This document shows positions 57,301 to 64,000 of a stretch of DNA of 64,000 bases, piece by piece. This DNA comes from Galbula dea (Eukaryota; Chordata; Aves; Piciformes; Galbulidae). The stretch spans positions 217,236-281,235 of the forward strand of contig VWZX01005770.1 in NCBI GenBank assembly GCA_013399015.1, read 5' to 3'. The stretch's first letter is position 1. Each line of letters begins with the position of its first letter. The position numbers and the translations under genes are program-made. The notes beneath the pieces were generated by a model that saw only the letters and a program-made list of their open reading frames with translations, searched no databases and was not told where the DNA came from.

Positions 57301-60300
57301 CACGTATTTCAGAGAACACTCACACAAAGCAACACCTGCAGGAAAAACAAGTAAAAGAGTCAGACTACACAAAGGATGAATTCCACTCACCTCACCTACA
57401 CATAACAACTGCATGGTGTTACTCAAAAGAAGGGCCAGACAGCCACTAGCCCACAGGGACTGTATCGTTGACAGTAGTTGTAAAAGTTAGAAAATGCAAA
57501 CAAAATCATCATCTTTTATCTTGCACGTCTGTCTCAAGTACAATCTTTCTCATACAAGAAACTGATTAATGATAAACAGATTAAAAATACACTAAACCAC
57601 TTCTGGCATTTGTTTTCTACATCCGGAAAATGTAGTTCTTTCATAGCATTTCTTCTTTGACAGAAGCTTACTTTTTGTAGCTTCTGCAATGACGAACAGC
57701 AAACTCCAATGTAATTCAAAGCACGCTGGACATGTGCAAGGAACAAGCAGTAGCAATGCAGAAGGTAGCTCTCACAACACAGAGCTTCTCAACATCTACA
57801 CCAACAGATTTCCTTGAACTTCTCAGAACCACTTTAAGTCTGCAGTACAGTGGGAACAAAACCCAATCAGGTCAAACATCGCAAGTCTGATATAAACACA
57901 ACCAATTATGGTTTTACCCCAATCAACTATGTTAAAGATAAACCTGATTGTTTAAGATTAAAGCTACAAGTAGTCATATCTTTAGCAGATCTTTCAAATA
58001 CACCTTTTTCCTGAGAAAACAGGATTTGAAGAAGCTTTGAACAGCCCAAAGACAGTACCACGAAGCTTCCATCACAATGCACTCCATTGAACATGCTGTT
58101 TCGCACACATTGTCTTCTTCAGAGCGCACCCTTTAGTGGAAATATAATACTGACTACTTTAATAGCTATTCCATCTTCAGTCAAAGGTTTAATGCCCACT
58201 CTGGCTGTGTAGCTAGGAGTGTAGCATTTCATTGATATGCTGCCTGGAGTACCCTCTGGAATAAAGATTAGAAAGTTGACAAGAGGTGTCTAAGCATACC
58301 ACTCAGTGTCTGGGAGGTAAAAGGTTACTTGTAAGTTTTGAGTTCAGCCTCAGTCTTGCCAATAAATAAGCAAGTGTTTATTTAAGAAAGCTTTCAAGGA
58401 GTATAAATAGCGTTCTTTACTATCCAACCATCCCTGTGACATTCAAAAAACCCACAGAACTTTAAGGTATAGAAGTTTAAACAGTTAGCAAAATACTGTC
58501 CTGAGGCATACTTATATCAAAGACATAAGAAATACTAGATTTAGTGACATCAGTGCATGAAATATTAAGAGTGCAAAGAACATTTTTGCTTAAAATTAGA
58601 AGATGGATTTTCTATAGTTACATGAAACTTAAGTCTTTAGGCTTTCTATTCTGGGCAAGCTGCAAATAGTTGCTGGCACACACAGCATGCCAATAATAAA
58701 TCCCTTTTTCAAAGAGTGGTTCTGAAGTGCTCACCATTAAGGCCTTGATTCTTTTTTAGAGGTGACACCTGCAGCTGCTATTGAAATCAACTGGAGTTGT
58801 CACTAACGGGGATTGCTAAAGTCAGTCTCCAAAATATCACCCAGCTACCTTTTTCAGAAAGAATATAATACAACCTGCAAGCTACTCATTGCATTTGTGT
58901 AATCTGAAACTAAATGGATATCATTTACGTGATACATCATTCCCCCAATCTCAACCTTTCATTTCTGATCAAAAATGTTTGAAGGCAAATACAGTACTGA
59001 GCAGGAGAAAGCATATGATTCCCTGACCTACTTCCCTAGACTAAGGAAACATGGATCCACATTTTCTGATCTAGAACACAACTGTCCATGAATTGCAACA
59101 TGGACTGCAATTGTCTTGTCAAAACAACACAGTTGAGCATGTCATAGAGTCTACTGACAAGCCAGTCAGGCCGTCCGTAAGCAAGCAGCAAGCTTGGGGC
59201 AGCTTGTGGTCAAGTATTAAAAAGGAAGCTTTGTGCTACCAACAGAGCCTTCCACCTGAGGAAAAAAGTTAGGCTGCTGGCAAATAAGGCATTAAACATG
59301 TATGGAGTTCATCAACATATGGCTATCAACTACGTGATTCTTCTATGGGCTTCCTCTGCTAGCAAGCGGTGATGCATGTGCATTATAACCCATCACCACA
59401 CCAGGTGTGTTTTATATTTTGGCATTGGTCTTGCTCTTGCTTCTTATTTCCTGCCCTCAAGTCTTGCATGGGACTGCTAGCATGCACTTTTTTTTTCAAG
59501 GGAGTTTCAGGGGAGAAAAGAGGTGAACTTAGAGGTGAAGCTTGCTGTATATCATTTGAGGACGATTCATTTGTGAAATTCTGATCTTTTTGAGACCAGA
59601 AATGTACCTGAGGAACTGTATGTACACTGAGAAAAGTGTACATAAAAAGCACCTTTTTCATTGCTAAATGGCCTACCTTTAGCCTGCTTCATTTAAGGGT
59701 ATCTGTCACAATGGGTTGCCATTCAGGCTGCCAGGATGAATCTTAATTCTATCAGGGAGCATGGAGTAATTTAATCCAGGATGTTTTTATTACAAAGCCT
59801 CAAGATCCTGATCAGAGAGTACTGATGGTTGTGTTAAGACAGAAGGTAGACCAACTGTTGACCAGCCAAACAAAAATAGACAAGAACATTTCCTATAGTC
59901 AGGCTATCTGGTTCCCTACTGACACCAAGGATCATAGATAATGCACTCCAAAAGGCTAGATGTCTTCCAGGGCCTAAGCACCTTCATTTTTCAAATCAGA
60001 AGGACTGAGAGAGCTTGACACAATCTTATACTGAAGTAGGCAACAGAACATTGCACCCATTAAGTAATAAAAGCTGTAAGGTCAAGTTTTCCGTTCAGGT
60101 TTTGGTAGGGAAGGGGAGAGGTTGCTTTTTAAGAAATTCAACATTTACTGCTACAGCCACATTTTTCTCTCAAGTTTTATGCATTTGATGGTTCATGCCC
60201 TGTGGATGTTTTAGATCAAGATCCACATGGGGACTGCACATGGATGAACCTCACAGAACCTTGATATTAAATTTATATACTTTCACAAATTTTTATCTAC

Positions 60301-63300
60301 CTGAAAGTTAACAGTACTTCAGAAGCTTAGAGAGAGATGCCACAGTCACACCCTAAATAGGAAAAACTCAAAATCAGTGCTTACAAAAATAGTTGCCCGC
60401 ATTCTAGTCCTTACCCAAGCAAGTTGCTAAGGCTGCCTGAACCTCTAATACCACTTCAGATAGGTACACAGAGCCTAGTCAAGCACCAAGGCAAAACAGT
60501 AGTGAGATTGCTTGTTTCTGCTATTTATCTCCAAGGCCTGAACTCTGAAGTCCACCTGTGGAATTCAGAGTATACTGTATTAATGTTTACTGCACTGTCA
60601 GTCACACTAGAAAGTCAAAAACAAGAGGGGCTGAGGGCAGATAATGATGCATACTCTAACATAATTTCAACATCCACAACTAGTCAGAACAATTCCTCTA
60701 TATGACTAATTAACTGAAGTAATGGATGCCATGCTAATATTTATGGTGCAGGAAAAGCTGTGAATTCCCTGAGGGAAGGAACAGGGTGGAGGGAAAAACC
60801 ATACACGCACAACTCCATTTCATGCCATCTTGCGAAGAAGCATGAAAAATGGTTCCACCTAACCCATCCACCAGAACACCTCTAACTTTAAAACATCATC
60901 TTCAGATGCAGCCTTCAATTTGATCCAAATCTAAAATCCTGCCAATAGCCTAATTGTTATTGACAAGTATTGCTGCACAAAACATATTTCTGAAGCTTCA
61001 GTGTCTGGACAAACAGCTTTGTGCTAGAAAAACAATGCTCAAGACTAATGAACCTAAACTGTGTAAGTGACCAGAATCGAGTCTTCAAAGCTACCTGAAT
61101 TCTTCCATCTTCGTTGTTTTGAAGTTGAACACAAATTTTAACTGCATCATTTGTTTGTTAATCTCAATCAAGCATTAAGATTCAAGTTTTACAGCAGGAG
61201 GGCAAAGAAGAAACGTGAGGTAGGTGGGTGAAGAAGACAGCTGTATTGTTCTAGCTGTTCCTCAGCCTCTCCCACTGCCAGATTTCTGTGGATGATGTAT
61301 CCCAAGGTAGCAATTTTAAGAACCTTTTGGCACTATCCCAAGCTCCTCTTGCAAATCAGAGATCAGACTAATGGTATTTTAAAAAAGACAGGAAATAGGA
61401 ATAAACTGGATAACCGACACTATCAAACAGTAAAAGTCACTGAACTCTAGTACTGCAGCTTTACAGAAGAAACTTGTCCAAACTTTAGAATAAAATTTAA
61501 CATGTAAAATTAAAAAAATTATCAGTATAACAAAATCAAAGCAAAAAAAGGCCTTTCAAAATACTACTTGCCTTACAGCTACTCCTGGTTCAGGACACCG
61601 CAATATCAGACATCAAGAAAACCTCCCTCAAGTAATGTATACATTAATACATTAGCCTCATTAAGTCAGAAAGTTACCATTCAGATGAGGTTCAGTAAGA
61701 AGTCCACATACACCAATGTTGGCTTTCAGTAGGATTGTATTTCTCATTCTTAAAAATTCAGTCTAGATCTACTGAAATAAGTCCTTCACTCAATGACAAC
61801 ACAAGTAAATTTGCTTCCTAAGTGAAGGACACAATTTCTGCTTCTTTTTAAGTCTTGTCCCTTCTCAGCATATTCAGTAAAGGAACATTAATTTCACTAC
61901 TGTTGCATAGCAAAAAAAGTCATGTGAAAAGACTGTCTGTATTGTTATTTCTTGTTTACAAACTGGAGTAAGGAGAGAATATTATATGAGAATTTCTGAA
62001 CTATCTCAGGGAGTTGAAACCTAATCCAAGAACTCAATCTACTTCCAAAAACCTTTGTGTCAAACGAGGCATTACAATTAAGCCTTTCCTTGCCAAGTCT
62101 GTACAGTTTATATACAGTTGTGACAAAGATGCCATGTGCCCATTCTAGTGAATGTCTAGAGTTCAGGATGTAAGTACAACATACAGGAGGGACTTCTTTC
62201 CATAAGCACATCACAGGCTGTAACACAGGAACTGTTTTTATAAGTACAACTACTCTACAACTTATTTTTAGAACCAAGGGTGGGCAGGGAAAGCATTCAG
62301 TAAACCTGCCGAAAATCAGCCAGCCACCCACTAAACTGCAGTGGCACTGTTTAAATAAATTACAGGCTCCTTTGCAACAGCTGCAAAAAAAACCCCAAAA
62401 CAACAGTGGAAAGACGGACCAAAGACTTTGAGTCCTTTAAAATGCCAGAGGCAATGATACAAGAAACAGCAGGAGACGCTGTGAAACACTGGCAATTTAT
62501 CTGTAAAAAGGTACGTCAAACAGGCCTTTCTTAGGACTTGATGAGCATAGAACAATATCTGGCAGTTGCAAGGTAGGAATGTGCTTATTCCAACACAGAA
62601 AAGCCAAAGAAGGCTGAGCTTAGGGACCTGCACTGCAAGGATTATCAAACTCTCCTCTTGTTTCAAGTAGCAATACCAGAAACTGGGAAAGTATTTTTGC
62701 AAAAGTGTGAGTTAAACTGCCTTCATTTCCTTGTGCAGATAAAGTTTGAGGTGCCAATTTTACCAAAATCTCCTACTGAAGAGTTTATAATTTGATCTAG
62801 CATGTATTAAATGGTGAATAAAGAAAAAAAAACAAACAACTTATCTTAATTTTCTCTCTGACCTTTTAACTTAACAGAGTTCCAAATATCCTTGTTTTAT
62901 GATATTGGCTATATGTGTTACCAGGAACTTTCCTATACTCAACAGGTCACAAAAAAAAAAAAAAAGGCAAACCACCACAATTTGGAAACCAGAATGTGAC
63001 TCCGTGCTGAGAAATTTATCAGTTTTATTATTTCTTTAGCCATCTAACCTCAGTAAAATCTTGACTTTTAAATAGCAGTCAGTTCTTGAGGTATACAAGC
63101 TTCAGATTGGAAAGTCCCTGGCAGCAGAGGAAGGTAAGAGATCTGTGTGGACTGGTTTCCTTCAGCACGAAATACAAGCAATCAGTTTTGTCCCTGACCA
63201 CTCCTAGCAGCCGTTTTTCAGGTAACAAAGGTCCTTTGAGACACCTATCTCTTGAGGTCGGCAAGGAACATTTCAGCTGTTAGTTACCAGGTGCCGGGGC

Positions 63301-63399
63301 AATCCTCAACTACCAGGACTTCTGATACCCATCTGCCTCCTGAGCTAGGGCATTGCACCATCCCCATACCTCAGCGCCTCGCAACTTACCAGCTCCCAA

Positions 63400-64000
63400 C
63401 CCGTGTCCCACTTGGAAGGGCCGAGAGCAACAGCTGTGAAACTCCCTTGCAGGATCCTACCTGCCCACAGCCGGGCAGGAAGCCCGGCCTTTCCTCCTCC
63501 TCCCGCCCGCCCCTCACCCAGCACCCCTGAAAAGCAAAAGGCAGTATCCCCATCCTCCAAGAACTGGGACGAGCGTGGGCGGCAGCCCCTGTGAGCGCGC
63601 CCCCTCGGCGAGGCGATGCATATGGAGGCAGGAGCCCAGCTAACGGATTGGGGGGTGAGGGAGAGAGTCACAGAAACTCCCCGAGGGGCTAGAAGGGCGG
63701 AGAGGGACATGGGAAGCGGTAGAGTCTCACACGCACAGAGCCACAGCTCCTGCCGCCACACAGCCAAAGCTCCGCTATCTGATAGAATCAGAGCAGGGCT
63801 CCCCTTCCGACGCTCTCTATCGATTCACGCGCCTGGAGAGAAGGCGGTGGCGCAGCTCCAGGCTCCCTCCGCTCACCCCCGCGCAGGTGCGGAGGCCGGC
63901 AGCGCTCGGGAGGCCCCGGCCCCAGCACTCACGCCCACCTGCGGTGGCTGCGCCTAGCTCCCGCCCCTCCAACAACAACCCCCCCGCGCGCACCGCCGCT
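63400..64000. promoter_or_regulatory. CpG-rich region, probably edge of JAG2 5' CpG island
   Basis: Base composition changes abruptly from AT-rich intron to GC-rich sequence with many CpG. GC-box motifs stand at 63502-63513 (CCCGCCCGCCCC) and 63961-63967 (CCGCCCC). It continues past the right edge. For a minus-strand gene whose first two exons lie to the right, this fits the downstream shoulder of the promoter/exon 1-2 CpG island. A donor-like CCGCAG|GTGGGC on the minus strand at 63939 does not follow JAG2 exon 2 coding sequence. Confidence 0.6.

Larger units (their letters stand above)
38849..64000 (-). other. JAG2 intron 2, over 25 kb, open at right edge
   Basis: No MNNL exon (expected motif around CDTYFKVCLKEY and PFSFAWP) was found on the minus strand. 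Contents: CR1 copies at 39525-39845, 41271-41590 and 41801-42082; a worn CR1/L3-like piece at 48808-48905; a CTCF-like motif at 42452-42465; A-rich low complexity at 51270-51305 and 62949-62965; and a CpG-rich region from about 63400 to the edge. A moderately GC-richer patch at 56415-56760 is of unknown nature. The rest shows nothing recognised. Confidence 0.75.

Noticed and set aside
30646..57856. RBPJ-like GTGGGAA sequences (30646-30652, 57850-57856, and complements such as TTCCCAC near 21571 and 52240)
   Set aside because: A 7-base match is expected several times by chance in 64 kb, and no paired or clustered arrangement was seen.
61945..62702. Two overlapping minus-strand open frames of 152 and 123 residues in intron 2
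   Set aside because: No recognisable domain, no splice context and no link to the JAG2 frame; such lengths occur by chance in 25 kb of intron. RNA data would be needed to reopen this.
63345..63957. Open frames of 140 (minus) and 113 (plus) residues in the CpG-rich region
   Set aside because: GC-rich sequence has few stops. Neither product shows a signal peptide plus MNNL motif or any known domain.

Overview
This is one partial vertebrate gene on the minus strand of what looks like a bird genome. The avian call rests on several 5'-truncated CR1 retrotransposon copies whose 3' ends carry the familiar bird-type sequence, and on an AT-rich intronic background. The gene is JAG2 (Jagged2/Serrate-2), a transmembrane ligand of Notch receptors. 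I placed 23 consecutive coding exons, numbered 3 to 25 by analogy with the known Jagged gene layout, between 38848 and 199. All have GT-AG splice sites, exon phases that join without a break, and no internal stop. The joined piece is 2839 nt, about 946 codons.

Layout from the 5' side of the gene (right) to the 3' side (left). 63400-64000 is a CpG-rich, GC-box-bearing segment that continues off the window; the exons for the signal peptide and most of the MNNL/C2 domain (exons 1-2) were not found and presumably lie beyond 64000. 38849-64000 is intron 2, over 25 kb, holding CR1 copies and one CTCF-like motif. Exon 3 (end of the C2 domain) is at 38.8 kb and exon 4 (DSL domain) at 32 kb. Exons 5-6 (EGF1-2) lie on either side of an 11-kb intron 5. 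From 19.3 kb down to 4 kb exons 7-21 follow closely and encode EGF3-16. Exons 22-23 encode the cysteine-rich von Willebrand C-like region, and exons 24-25 the juxtamembrane region. The last exon (transmembrane helix and cytoplasmic tail) lies left of position 1.

The window holds no second convincing gene, no RNA gene and no CRISPR or prokaryote-type system. The most notable observation is in the DSL domain. The loop that in other Notch ligands reads C-R-P-R-x-D-x-F-G-H reads C-G-P-R-D-D-F-V-G-H here, so an arginine and a phenylalanine known to matter for Notch binding are both replaced in an otherwise intact gene. Other points are a JAG1-like EGF9-EGF10 segment in a JAG2 gene, a lost O-fucose acceptor in EGF4, tandem splice acceptors beside a G-rich tract at exon 25, a perfect 26-bp palindrome in intron 5, and an isolated GC-rich CTCF-like site in intron 2.
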